A program made the position numbers and the translations under genes. From Gammaproteobacteria bacterium (GTDB lineage: Bacteria; Pseudomonadota; Gammaproteobacteria; Chromatiales; Chromatiaceae), in contig JAHDCB010000012.1 in NCBI GenBank assembly GCA_020630035.1, positions 1 through 17,906 on the forward strand: a DNA stretch of 17,906 nt, written 5' to 3'. Positions 1 to 7,211 of the stretch are shown one piece after another. Below the pieces are notes generated by a model. That model was given only the letters and a program-made list of their open reading frames with translations, did not search any database and was not told where the DNA came from. Numbering within the stretch: the first letter of the stretch is position 1; each line of letters opens with the position of its first letter.

Positions 1-69
1 TAGGCTGGGTGTGGAAGTGCGGTAACGTATGAAGCTAACCAGTACTAATTGCCTGAGAGGCTTGACTCT
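1..69 (+). rRNA. rrl: 23S ribosomal RNA, 3' end (partial)
   Basis: This is the last part of a 23S rRNA gene that begins before the window. The tract GCTAACCAGTACTAATTG (34-51) and the ending GAGGCTTGACTCT (57-69) correspond to the conserved 3' end of bacterial 23S, where E. coli has GAGGCTTAACCTT. The exact 3' end is set by that comparison and could be off by a few bases. The spacer to 5S (70-243) contains no tRNA that I can see. It does hold a small perfect hairpin at 75-91 (ACCCAAA, loop TGC, TTTGGGT), which may take part in pre-rRNA processing. Confidence 0.93.
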
Positions 70-243
70 ATAACACCCAAATGCTTTGGGTATTTTCAGA
101 TAATGTGTGCATGATTTCCGGTACTGATCAATCAAACCAGATTTTTAAGGTCATCTATCATTCAGCTTGATAAATGCTTTTTGTGATATTTGACTGAAGG
201 ATACTTCTGAAGCAGCGGTTTTCAGGGGCTTCCTGAACCAGTT

Positions 244-363
244 TGTCTGGCGGCCATAGAATATCGGAACCACCTGATCCCATCCCGAACTCAGAAGTGA
301 AACGGTATATCGCCGATGGTAGTGTGGGGCCTCCCCATGTGAGAGTAGGTTACTGCCAGGCTT
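244..363 (+). rRNA. rrf: 5S ribosomal RNA
   Basis: This is a complete 5S rRNA of about 120 nt, the usual length. The core CCGAACTCAGAAGTGAAA (285-302) and the tract GCCGATGGTAGTGTGGGG (312-329) are nearly identical to E. coli 5S. The terminal stem is visible: TGTCTGGCGGCC at the 5' end pairs with ACTGCCAGGC at the 3' end. It lies about 175 bp after the 23S end, on the same strand, in the standard 16S-23S-5S order. A strong terminator follows at once, so this is the last gene of the rRNA operon. Confidence 0.96.
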
Positions 364-374
364 TTAACACAGAA

Positions 375-408
375 AACCCTGATGGCTTAGCCGTCGGGGT
401 TTTTTTTT
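375..408 (+). terminator. Intrinsic terminator of the rRNA operon
   Basis: A 12-bp stem (AACCCTGATGGC pairing with GCCGTCGGGGTT, with two T:G wobble pairs) closes a three-base loop and runs into a T tract that ends at 408. It begins a few bases after the 5S 3' end, which fits a rho-independent terminator of the rRNA transcript. Confidence 0.85.
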
Positions 409-465
409 AGTGAGCAGTTTCGTCGGTAAAATAGGCACTTTATGCTTCGTGCTGGTAGTGCTTGA

Positions 466-474
466 TGGTATACT
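466..474 (+). promoter_or_regulatory. Candidate extended -10 promoter for the ompA-like gene
   Basis: TG-G-TATACT matches the extended -10 form TGnTATAAT at five of six hexamer positions. No convincing -35 box lies 17 bp upstream, which is tolerated for extended -10 promoters. Transcription would start near 481, leaving a leader of about 180 nt before the gene at 659. It lies between the rRNA terminator and the gene, where a promoter is needed. This is a motif match only. Confidence 0.3.
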
Positions 475-658
475 GTACAGAGGTTTTGATGCAGTAGCGC
501 TGCGCATAGCTTGTGGTGCTGTATTTTTTGCAGGTTTTTGCGGCATTTATATCTCGTAGGGCTTGCAGTTTTCGCGATTATATATTGTTGAGGTCGGCTG
601 GCGGGTAGCCTGAGCGATCTATCTGTTTTGCTTTTATTGCAATCCCGGAGGAGGAACC

Positions 659-1426
659 ATGTTTGAAAAAGCAGGTAAACGGAATTTAGTCGGTTTAGTA
701 GCACCTGCCAGCTTAGCTATTGGCTTATCTTTTGGCAGTGTGGCAGCCATAGCTGGCAGCTATGTCACGTCATCTGATGGCGATATTGTATATAACAATT
801 TTAAAGAGTGCTGGAATGCAGCTACGGGCACGGTTAAAAATGTGCCTTATTGTGGCGATGCTGCTGCACCGGTGCCGACTCCCGGCCCGGCAGTGGACTC
901 TGACGGAGATGGTGTTACTGACGACCTAGATCGGTGCCCGAATTCTCTGTATGGTGCCGTTGTTAATAGTGCAGGCTGTTTTGTGGATGGTGACGGTGAT
1001 GGTGTTGCAGATAGCCGGGACCGTTGTCCTGATACGGCATCTGGTGTTGCCGTTGATGTTGAGGGTTGCGCACTCCAACCAGTATCTGAATCTCTGCACG
1101 AAGTGCTGGGTGGCTTTGCCTTTGATAAAGCCGATACTCTGTTAATTAAGCCATTCGATAAAGCTAAACTCCAGCGTATTGCTGGTAGAATCAAGAGTAT
1201 GGGTGATAAGCAGGTTCATGTTATCGGCTATACTGATTCTATCGGGCCTGAAGATTACAACCTGATTCTGTCTGAGCGTCGTGCACAAACTGTTGCTGAT
1301 TATCTGGCGAGCCAAGGTGTACTTAACCTTACTGTACAAGGTAAAGGTGAATCAAACTTTATAGGTGATAATGATACACCTGAAGGTCGTGCACTCAACC
1401 GTCGGATTGAGATTACTGTACGGTAA
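659..1426 (+). CDS. OmpA-family outer-membrane protein with thrombospondin type 3 repeats
   Basis: This 255-residue envelope protein probably anchors the outer membrane to peptidoglycan. Residues 1-32 form a signal peptide with a likely cut after AIA. Two calcium-binding-type thrombospondin type 3 repeats follow at about 80-137 (DSDGDGVTDDLDRCP and DGDGDGVADSRDRCP). An OmpA C-terminal domain covers about 150-255. In that domain GYTD and LSERRA align with E. coli OmpA, so D193 and R208 correspond to the two residues that bind diaminopimelate (D271 and R286 there). There is no eight-stranded N-terminal barrel, so this is not a classical OmpA porin; it resembles the shorter OmpA/OprF-like proteins with a TSP3 linker. 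The start is fixed by a strong ribosome site, GGAGGAGG at 647-654. The gene stands alone between two terminators. Confidence 0.9.
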   Translation: MFEKAGKRNLVGLVAPASLAIGLSFGSVAAIAGSYVTSSDGDIVYNNFKECWNAATGTVKNVPYCGDAAAPVPTPGPAVDSDGDGVTDDLDRCPNSLYGAVVNSAGCFVDGDGDGVADSRDRCPDTASGVAVDVEGCALQPVSESLHEVLGGFAFDKADTLLIKPFDKAKLQRIAGRIKSMGDKQVHVIGYTDSIGPEDYNLILSERRAQTVADYLASQGVLNLTVQGKGESNFIGDNDTPEGRALNRRIEITVR

Positions 1427-1458
1427 ACCTTAAAAATACATGGATGCAGTTTATGCTT

Positions 1459-1496
1459 AAAAAGCCTGTACCTCTTCAGAGGTACAGGCTTTTTTT
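1459..1496. terminator. Bidirectional intrinsic terminator between ompA-like gene and kdsC
   Basis: A perfect stem (GCCTGTACCTC pairing with GAGGTACAGGC, loop TTCA) is flanked by a run of A on its left and a run of T on its right, so it can stop transcription in both directions. It serves the ompA-like gene on + and the hemW-radC-kdsC operon on -. The kdsC stop codon (1495-1497) lies inside its right-hand T run. Confidence 0.9.
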
Positions 1497-2037
1497 ATGC
1501 GTTCGTCGTTAGATAATGTTGTATCAGGGGTTGTAATTTTCCTTGTGCCCGGAGCAGCCATTCACAGGCTTCGCGTACGGCTCCCTGTCCACCTGGGTTA
1601 CTGGTGCACCAGTGAATGTGTTGTTTGACTTGTTCATGGCTATCGGCGACGCCGATGGCAAGTCCTGCCTGACACAGAATGGGCAGGTCAATCAGGTCAT
1701 CACCCATATAGGCAATTTGATAATCTTGTAGTTGATGTTGTTGTTTAAAGGCGGTGTAGGTGACACCCTTATTTGTGGAACCCTGATAAATATCGTGAAT
1801 TCCTAGTGTGTGCAGGCGCTTTGTGACAATAGGTGAGTCACGGCCACTGATGACGGCAATTTTGATACCAGCGCGCTGTAGTAATTGCAGACCAAGCCCG
1901 TCTCGTACATGAAACCCTTTACAGGCTTCACCTTGTTCGGTAAGGAATAAGCGCCCATCTGTCATGACGCCGTCGACATCAAAGATGAAGTGACTGATCG
2001 TCGCAGCTCGTTGTTGTAAATTTTTTGTCAGGTGCAT
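1495..2037 (-). CDS. kdsC: 3-deoxy-D-manno-octulosonate 8-phosphate phosphatase (KdsC)
   Basis: KdsC removes phosphate from Kdo-8-phosphate to give Kdo, a step of LPS inner-core synthesis in the cytoplasm. The protein is a small cap-less HAD phosphatase with all four motifs: FDVDGVMTDG (D20 nucleophile, D22), ISGR around residue 64, K90 in STNKG, and GDDLIDLP at 112-119. The KdsC-type NPGGQGAVREACE tail is also present. At 180 residues it is close to the E. coli length of 188. I chose the ATG at 2037 because GAGG sits nine bases upstream. In-frame ATGs at 2046 and 2067 would add 3 or 10 residues but have worse spacing. The start overlaps the end of radC by 10 bp, so translation is probably coupled. 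kdsD and the lpt genes, common neighbours elsewhere, are absent. Confidence 0.9.
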   Translation of the reverse strand: MHLTKNLQQRAATISHFIFDVDGVMTDGRLFLTEQGEACKGFHVRDGLGLQLLQRAGIKIAVISGRDSPIVTKRLHTLGIHDIYQGSTNKGVTYTAFKQQHQLQDYQIAYMGDDLIDLPILCQAGLAIGVADSHEQVKQHIHWCTSNPGGQGAVREACEWLLRAQGKLQPLIQHYLTTNA

Positions 2038-2711
2038 GTTTGCCATCCTCGTTCGACTAAAGAACAATGTTCACCACCGCCAATGACGATGTGATCCAGT
2101 ACCTTGACATCAATCAGCGCCAGTGCGTCGCGTAAAAGATCTGTCATCCGCCAATCTGCGGTGCTGGGTTCGGCATTCCCGGAAGGGTGGTTATGGCTGA
2201 AAATGACGGCAGCTGCGTTGTGTTGCAGACTTTGCCGTACGACCTCCCGGGGATGTACGCTGCTGCGATTGATACTGCCACGAAATAATTCTTCATATGT
2301 GATGATACGGTGCCTGGTATCCAGATAGAGTATGGCAAAGACTTCGTAGGGGTAATGGCGCAGACGTGACTTGAAATAATCAATGATGAAGTCCGGCGAT
2401 GTTAAGGTTGCTCCGCGTTGTATGGGTTCGGTGAGGTGGCGGTGACTCATTTCGAGTATGGCACGTAGTTGAGTGTATTTTGCTGTGCCGAGCCCGGGTT
2501 TATTACAGAATTCGTCCTGATCTGCTTGTAACAGGTTACGTAGACTGCCGAATTGTTGTAACAGTTCTTGTGCGAGATCTACGGCGCTTTTCCCTTTGAC
2601 ACCGGTGCGTAGAAAGATCGCTAATAATTCGGCATCAGTGAGTGAGTCTGGGCCTTGTTGCAAGAGTTTTGCGCGTGGTTGTTGTTCGTCAGGCCATTGT
2701 TTGATTGACAT
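2028..2711 (-). CDS. radC: RadC family JAB/MPN-domain protein
   Basis: RadC is a widespread protein with a helix-hairpin-helix N-terminus and a C-terminal MPN/JAB domain shaped like a metalloprotease; its cellular role is not settled. The N-terminal part contains LRTGVKGKSAVDLAQELL and a helix-hairpin-helix-like GLGTAKYTQLRA (73-84). The JAMM zinc signature is intact at about 172-186 (SHNHPSGNAEPSTAD, with H173, H175 and D186). The protein has 227 residues, a normal length. The gene is the middle one of a compact - strand operon, starting 7 bp after the hemW stop and overlapping kdsC by 10 bp. RadC-like genes also occur on mobile elements, but nothing mobile is visible here, so I take this as the chromosomal copy. 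Confidence 0.93.
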   Translation of the reverse strand: MSIKQWPDEQQPRAKLLQQGPDSLTDAELLAIFLRTGVKGKSAVDLAQELLQQFGSLRNLLQADQDEFCNKPGLGTAKYTQLRAILEMSHRHLTEPIQRGATLTSPDFIIDYFKSRLRHYPYEVFAILYLDTRHRIITYEELFRGSINRSSVHPREVVRQSLQHNAAAVIFSHNHPSGNAEPSTADWRMTDLLRDALALIDVKVLDHIVIGGGEHCSLVERGWQTCT

Positions 2712-2718
2712 AACCCGT

Positions 2719-3870
2719 TTACCCGATATGAAAGTGAGCGAGAAGATCGTTCAAAAACAGGTGTCCGCGCCGAGTCGGTTGCAGGTAGTTAGTTTGCGAC
2801 TCCAGTAACCCTTGGGCAACTGCGTCTTGTATCGGTTGTTGTATCCTGTTGCGGGATAGACCAGTCCGCTCAGTGAATAAGGTGAGTGGTACCCCGTGTG
2901 TCAGGCGCAGGGCATTCAGCATGAATTCCAGCGTCAGCCTTTCTGGGGTAGGTGTTTGTTCTTCACGAATGTATGGTGTTGCTTGTTGTTGATATTGTTC
3001 TGGGTGGCGGTGTTTGTGGCGGCGTATAATTTGTCCGCTTTGCAGGGTGAGTTTGCTGTGAGCACCGGCACCGATGCCAAGATAATCACCGAACTGCCAG
3101 TAGTTCAGGTTATGGCGACAGGTATGACCAGGTTGACTGTAGGCTGATACTTCATATTGTTGGTAGTTGTGTTTTGTGAGTTGTGCCTGTCCTGCCTGCA
3201 TGATCTCAAACAGCTGGTCTTCATCTGGCAGGGTTGGTGGTTGACGGTAAAATAGCGTGTTTGGTTCTAAGGTGAGCTGATACCAGGATATGTGACTGGT
3301 TTGATAGCTGAGTAGTTCGCTCAGATCAAGCATTGCTTCAGATAATGTCTGATTTGGCAGGCCGTACATCAAGTCCAGGTTGATGTGATTGAAGTTGGCT
3401 TGTTGTGCTGCCTGAATGGCAGTCTGCGCTTCTTTGCGACCATGAATACGTCCCAGGGCACGTAGTTTTGTATCATTCAGGCTTTGTACACCAATAGACA
3501 GGCGATTCACGCCAGCGGCTCGATAATCAGCAAAGCGCTGCGTATCTACCGTACCCGGGTTGGCTTCCAGGGTGATTTCGGCGTCGGCCGCAAATGATAT
3601 GATCTTACTGGCCTGGTGTAGTATTTGCCCGATGGTTCTGGCACTGTACAAACTAGGTGTGCCGCCGCCGATAAAAACAGTCTGGATGGTGCGCCCGGTA
3701 ACCAGTGCACTGTCTTCGGTCAGGTCAGCGATTAATGTGTTGTAATAACGAGTTTCATCCAGGTTGGTGGGCGCTGTGTGGGAGTTAAAGTCGCAGTAGG
3801 GGCATTTACGTACACACCAGGGAATATGGATATATAAGCTGAGTGGGATATCCTCAGGTGATAGTGTCAT
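2719..3870 (-). CDS. hemW: HemW, radical SAM heme chaperone
   Basis: HemW is a cytoplasmic radical-SAM-fold protein that binds heme and passes it to client proteins; it was formerly misnamed as a coproporphyrinogen oxidase. The cluster motif CVRKCPYC (C19, C23, C26) follows the typical LSLYIHIPWC start. FIGGGTPS (67-74) is the glycine-rich SAM-binding motif. LDLMYGLPNQT and the HNLNYW motif, typical of HemW rather than HemN, are also present. The length of 383 residues compares with 378 in E. coli. The gene is the first of the hemW-radC-kdsC operon. Its start lies 22 bp from the divergent rsxA start. I see no ribosome site before the ATG, and an in-frame stop just upstream excludes a longer form. 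Confidence 0.92.
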   Translation of the reverse strand: MTLSPEDIPLSLYIHIPWCVRKCPYCDFNSHTAPTNLDETRYYNTLIADLTEDSALVTGRTIQTVFIGGGTPSLYSARTIGQILHQASKIISFAADAEITLEANPGTVDTQRFADYRAAGVNRLSIGVQSLNDTKLRALGRIHGRKEAQTAIQAAQQANFNHINLDLMYGLPNQTLSEAMLDLSELLSYQTSHISWYQLTLEPNTLFYRQPPTLPDEDQLFEIMQAGQAQLTKHNYQQYEVSAYSQPGHTCRHNLNYWQFGDYLGIGAGAHSKLTLQSGQIIRRHKHRHPEQYQQQATPYIREEQTPTPERLTLEFMLNALRLTHGVPLTLFTERTGLSRNRIQQPIQDAVAQGLLESQTNYLQPTRRGHLFLNDLLAHFHIG

Positions 3871-3892
3871 GTGTGTTGTGAGTTAAGTTACG

Positions 3893-4474
3893 ATGGGTGA
3901 GTATGCACTGATTTTGGTCAGTACTGTGTTGGTGAATAACTTTGTACTGGTCAAGTTTTTAGGCCTTTGCCCCTTTATGGGTGTGTCGCGGAAGTTAGAG
4001 ACTGCGGTGGGTATGGGTCTGGCGACTTCATTTGTGCTGACGTTATCTTCCGTGAGCAGTTATTTAGTCAATGCGTATCTGCTGGAACCTTTGGGCCTAG
4101 GGTATTTGCGTACTATCGCCTTTATTCTGGTGATTGCGGGGGTCGTCCAGTTTACTGAAATGGTGTTACATAAAACCAGTCCGTTGCTGTATCAGGTCTT
4201 AGGCATTTTTCTGCCTTTGATCACGACGAATTGCGCTGTACTCGGTGTGGCCTTGTTGAATAGCCAGGAGCAACATGATTTTATTGCGTCAGCCTTGTAT
4301 GGTTTCGGGGCAGCCGTTGGGTTTTCACTGGTGTTAGTGTTGTTTGCTGCTCTGCGTGAACGTATTCTGGTGGCGGATGTTCCGGTTGTATGGCAGGGAA
4401 ATGCGATTGCGCTGGTGACTGCCGGCTTAATGTCGATGGCCTTTATGGGCTTTGCCGGTTTGGTGCCAGGTTGA
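3893..4474 (+). CDS. rsxA: Electron transport complex subunit RsxA/RnfA
   Basis: RsxA is an integral inner-membrane subunit of the Rnf/Rsx ion-translocating electron-transfer complex, which in E. coli keeps SoxR reduced. The protein has 193 residues, exactly the E. coli length, and matches it closely from end to end (VLVNNFVLVKFLGLCPFMGV near the start, LPLITTNCAVLGVALLN in the middle, RERILVADVP and GNAIALVTAGLMSMAFMGF near the end). About six hydrophobic segments fit the known topology. The two family cysteines are present in GLCPF and TTNCA. The ATG matches the E. coli N-terminus although the ribosome site is poor. The stop overlaps the rsxB start (TGATG). Confidence 0.95.
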   Translation: MGEYALILVSTVLVNNFVLVKFLGLCPFMGVSRKLETAVGMGLATSFVLTLSSVSSYLVNAYLLEPLGLGYLRTIAFILVIAGVVQFTEMVLHKTSPLLYQVLGIFLPLITTNCAVLGVALLNSQEQHDFIASALYGFGAAVGFSLVLVLFAALRERILVADVPVVWQGNAIALVTAGLMSMAFMGFAGLVPG

Positions 4475-5007
4475 TGTTATCTGCTGTGCTGGCGATAGCG
4501 GTACTCGCCTTATTTTTTGGTTTGTTGCTGGGTTATGCGGCAATTCGGTTCCGGGTACAGGGTGATCCGGTTGCTGATCAGGTAGATGCGTTATTACCGC
4601 AAACGCAGTGTGGTCAGTGTAGTTATGCGGGGTGCCGCCCGTATGCTGAAGCGATTGCAGCAGGGGATGCTGAGATCAATCGTTGCCCTCCTGGTGGCGA
4701 GGTAACGATGATTGCGCTGGCTGATTTGCTCGGGCGCGATCCGGTGCCATTGGAAGATGAGGCAGCAGCAGCGAAGCCGAAGATGGTGGCTCGCATTATT
4801 GAGCAGGATTGTATTGGTTGTACTTTGTGTATCCAGGCCTGCCCGGTTGATGCGATCCTGGGGGCAGCGAAACAGATGCACACAGTGATTGCTGATGAAT
4901 GCACCGGGTGTGATTTATGTCTGCCACCGTGTCCAGTCGACTGTATCCGTATGGAGCCGGTTGCGGGGACACTGGCTACCTGGCGCTGGCCTGATCCTGC
5001 ACAGTAA
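4474..5007 (+). CDS. rsxB: Electron transport complex subunit RsxB/RnfB (ferredoxin-like)
   Basis: RsxB is the iron-sulfur subunit of the Rnf/Rsx complex, attached to the inner membrane by its N-terminus. The protein has 177 residues. Residues 1-24 form a membrane anchor. The 4Fe-4S domain carries C46, C49, C54 and C71. Two ferredoxin motifs follow, CIGCTLCIQACP and CTGCDLCLPPCP. It is about 15 residues shorter than E. coli RsxB, all missing from the weakly conserved C-terminus. The start overlaps the rsxA stop by one base. The open frame extends back to 4390, but that part overlaps rsxA and encodes no family sequence. In E. coli and Pseudomonas rsxC, D, G and E come next; here the following gene is rpoE. 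Confidence 0.93.
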   Translation: MLSAVLAIAVLALFFGLLLGYAAIRFRVQGDPVADQVDALLPQTQCGQCSYAGCRPYAEAIAAGDAEINRCPPGGEVTMIALADLLGRDPVPLEDEAAAAKPKMVARIIEQDCIGCTLCIQACPVDAILGAAKQMHTVIADECTGCDLCLPPCPVDCIRMEPVAGTLATWRWPDPAQ

Positions 5008-5040
5008 CGTTTTTTTCTGCAAGCGACGATGCTTACAAGT

Positions 5041-5061
5041 CTTTTGGAAAAAGGTTTTTTT
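5041..5061 (+). terminator. Possible weak terminator after rsxB
   Basis: CTTTT and AAAAG form a short A/T-rich stem around GGA and are followed by G and seven T. The stem is weak, but it lies 34 bp after the rsxB stop and just before the candidate rpoE promoter, where a terminator would make sense. Confidence 0.25.
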
Positions 5062-5066
5062 GTGGT

Positions 5067-5094
5067 GAAACTTTTTGCTGAATTGAGGTCTGTA
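5067..5094 (+). promoter_or_regulatory. Candidate sigma-E promoter of rpoE
   Basis: GAAACTT (5067-5073), a 15-bp spacer and TCTGTA (5089-5094) resemble the sigma-E/AlgU consensus GGAACTT, 15-16 bp, TCtgA. The -35 differs from consensus at one of seven positions. Transcription would start near 5101, about 45 nt before the rpoE start. Autoregulation from such a promoter is established for rpoE and algU elsewhere; here it is inferred from the motif and its position. Confidence 0.45.
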
Positions 5095-5145
5095 TGTGCC
5101 AGCGGATGAAGAATCTGAAAAACCAGGGGCTGGAGGTAATAGTGT

Positions 5146-5709
5146 GTGACCGCTGATAAAGCAACGGATCAGCGTTTGGTGGAGCGAGTCCAGCGTGGTG
5201 ATAAACAGGCCTTTAATGTTCTGGTGTTAAAGTATCAGCAAAGAGTGGCGAGTTTGCTGATGCGTTATATCCATGATCATGACGAGGTGCTGGATGTCAC
5301 GCAGGAAGCCTTTATCAAGGCTTATCGGGCATTGCCTGATTTCCGTGGGGATAGCGCTTTCTATACCTGGTTGTATCGTATCGCCATTAATACGGCTAAG
5401 AATTACCTGGTGGCGCGAAAACGTCGCCCGCCACAAGATGATATTGAAGCAACTACAGCAGAACAACTGGATATGGGTAGCCAGCTTAAGGAGCATGCTA
5501 CCCCGGAACAGCTGGCTATACGTGATGATACATTACAGACGCTGAATGTGGCCTTAGACGCGTTGCCGCCTGATTTACGCACGGCATTAACGTTACGTGA
5601 ATTGCAGGGACTGACATATGCTGAAATTGCCGAAGCTATGGGTTGTCCGATTGGTACTGTACGTTCTCGTATCTTCAGGGCACGTGAGTCGATTGCCGCT
5701 GCACTGTAG
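5146..5709 (+). CDS. rpoE: RNA polymerase sigma factor RpoE (AlgU), sigma-E
   Basis: This is the extracytoplasmic-function sigma factor that directs the envelope-stress regulon. The protein has 187 residues and is highly similar to E. coli RpoE. Region 2 covers about 25-92 (VTQEAFIKAYRAL, GDSAFYTWLYRIA and NTAKNYLVA are almost unchanged). Region 4 covers about 128-182 (LPPDLRTALTLREL and the helix-turn-helix GCPIGTVRSRIFRARE). The start codon is GTG, chosen because GGAGG lies at 5132-5136 with nine bases of spacing and the N-terminus then matches the family. It heads the cluster rpoE-rseA-rseB-rseC on one strand. Activity is expected to be held down by RseA and RseB. Confidence 0.96.
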   Translation: MTADKATDQRLVERVQRGDKQAFNVLVLKYQQRVASLLMRYIHDHDEVLDVTQEAFIKAYRALPDFRGDSAFYTWLYRIAINTAKNYLVARKRRPPQDDIEATTAEQLDMGSQLKEHATPEQLAIRDDTLQTLNVALDALPPDLRTALTLRELQGLTYAEIAEAMGCPIGTVRSRIFRARESIAAAL

Positions 5710-5734
5710 TTTTGCTATAAGTCGTTTTTTATGA

Positions 5735-6262
5735 ATGAGTTATCCTATCATGAATACCCGTGAACAATTATCCTGTTTCATGGATGGTGAGTTATCTGTT
5801 GACGACCAGTTGATACTGAGCCGTGCTGTATTGAGTGATGCCGTACTGCATGAGAGTTGGGCACGTTATCAGTATGTTCGTCAATCATTTCAGCATGAAG
5901 AGGCACCGGATGCCTCCGGTGTTGCAGCTCGGGTGCAACAAGCACTGGTGTCTGAGCCCATTGTGTTTGCTCCGATGGTGAGCAAGCCGCCACGAACCAC
6001 GAATCATCGCTGGCGAAAGGCCGTTGCAGCATCGGTTGCCTTGTTGGTTATTGGGTTAGTGCCGCAATGGATGTCAATGCAGGCTGTGCAGCCAGGCCTG
6101 TTACCAGTTGCTCAGGTAGCATCATCTGAACAGCAGAAGACGCAGTTGCCACCAGCGTATCTGAACCGTTATCTATCGGAGCACCATGCTTACTTGGGAG
6201 CAAGCCACGTGACGCAGCCGAACGTGCGTAGTTCGCTGATGACGGTGCGTTATGTGCAGTAA
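5735..6262 (+). CDS. rseA: Anti-sigma-E factor RseA (MucA)
   Basis: RseA is an inner-membrane protein whose cytoplasmic part binds and inactivates RpoE until stress triggers its proteolysis. The N-terminal domain shows the family pattern REQLSCFMDGEL followed by WARYQYVRQSF at about 41-52. A transmembrane segment covers about 95-113 (AVAASVALLVIGLV). The periplasmic end has LNRYLSEHHAYLG and a final VRYV, matching the MucA-type RseA C-terminal domain that contacts RseB. The protein has 175 residues against 216 in E. coli and 194 for MucA. The start is uncertain: ATG at 5750 would give MNTREQLS, closer to family N-termini, and neither start has a strong ribosome site. It lies 25 bp after rpoE and overlaps rseB by 11 bp. 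Confidence 0.9.
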   Translation: MSYPIMNTREQLSCFMDGELSVDDQLILSRAVLSDAVLHESWARYQYVRQSFQHEEAPDASGVAARVQQALVSEPIVFAPMVSKPPRTTNHRWRKAVAASVALLVIGLVPQWMSMQAVQPGLLPVAQVASSEQQKTQLPPAYLNRYLSEHHAYLGASHVTQPNVRSSLMTVRYVQ

Positions 6263-7205
6263 GTTTAGTCTGATTCGGGTGTTATGCCGGGTGTTTGACC
6301 GTTGTATCTTTTTGAGTACTGGTCTGGTCTTATCCGTTGCATGTCAGGCGCAGGCAGGAACATTGTCGTCGGCGGAGTGGTTGCAAGCGATGCACCATGC
6401 AGTACATCATCTGAACTATGAAGGGCGTGTGGTCTATCAGGTAGGTTCTGACCTGGAGGTGATGCATTTGCATCACCAGGGGCATGCATCTGGTGAAGTA
6501 GAACATCTGAATGCGTTGAGTGGAACGCCGTATCAGATATTGCGTGGTAGCGGTGTGATGAGTCATGCTCAGGGTATGGATGATGATCATGCATCATACA
6601 ACCAGCATATTCTGGGTATGAATTGTTTGTTTAACTATCGACAAATGGCACCACACTACCAGGTTAGTTTAGGTAAGCAACATCGGGTGGCAGGCCGGTT
6701 AGCGCAGGTTGTGCTGATAGAGCCCCGGGATCAGTTACGTTTCGGTCGTCGTCTGTATTTGGATCAGGAAACCAAGCTGCCATTGCGCTCGGTTTTACTG
6801 GATCATCAAAAAAAACCGTTAGCACAAACATTATTCACCGAGCTCACTCTGAAAAAGGCACCGATAGCTGTTGTCATGCAGCACCCGTCGCCAATGGGCA
6901 CTTTGTTTGAACAATCTGCGTCAAGGCAGCATTGGCGATTTGAGGCATTGCCCGCAGGGTTTGCCATGAAGCTGTATGACTATCAGTCGGAAGAAAAGCG
7001 TGAACATTTTATTTTTTCTGACGGCCTGAGCATGATTTCATTGTATGTAGAGCCTTGGGTGCAGGGTAGCCTGCAAGGCTTTTCTAAGCAGGGTGCGACC
7101 TGGATACTGGGTGCACGGCGGCATGATCAGCGCATGACCTTACTGGGCAAGGTACCGCAAAAGACTTTGCAGCAGGTGGTAGATGCTGTGAGGCCTGCAC
7201 CATAA
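6252..7205 (+). CDS. rseB: Periplasmic sigma-E regulator RseB (MucB)
   Basis: RseB binds the periplasmic tail of RseA and shields it from DegS-type cleavage; in E. coli it releases RseA on sensing off-pathway LPS. The protein has 317 residues against 318 in E. coli. Residues 1-35 are a signal peptide ending in AQA. The LolA-like N-terminal domain follows (SAEWLQAMHHAVHHLNYEGRVVY is the family opening; LIEPRDQLRFGRRLYLDQET lies near residue 170). A smaller C-terminal domain begins near 220 (HWRFEALPAGF) and ends with the MucB-type sequence LLGKVPQKTLQQVVDAV. The ATG at 6252 lies within the end of rseA, so translation is probably coupled. Confidence 0.94.
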   Translation: MCSKFSLIRVLCRVFDRCIFLSTGLVLSVACQAQAGTLSSAEWLQAMHHAVHHLNYEGRVVYQVGSDLEVMHLHHQGHASGEVEHLNALSGTPYQILRGSGVMSHAQGMDDDHASYNQHILGMNCLFNYRQMAPHYQVSLGKQHRVAGRLAQVVLIEPRDQLRFGRRLYLDQETKLPLRSVLLDHQKKPLAQTLFTELTLKKAPIAVVMQHPSPMGTLFEQSASRQHWRFEALPAGFAMKLYDYQSEEKREHFIFSDGLSMISLYVEPWVQGSLQGFSKQGATWILGARRHDQRMTLLGKVPQKTLQQVVDAVRPAP

Positions 7206-7211
7206 GTATGT

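Noticed and set aside
70..243. tRNA in the 23S-5S spacer
   Set aside because: No cloverleaf, TTCGA-type T-loop or CCA end is visible; the spacer shows only one small hairpin.
2038..2067. Longer kdsC starts at 2046 and 2067
   Set aside because: They add residues without family similarity, and the GAGG spacing favours the ATG at 2037.
2028..2711. radC as a marker of a genomic island
   Set aside because: It sits in a compact housekeeping operon, with no integrase, tRNA end or flanking repeats in view.
4390..4473. Upstream extension of rsxB by 28 codons
   Set aside because: It lies wholly inside rsxA in another frame, encodes no family sequence, and the ATG at 4474 matches the RsxB N-terminus.
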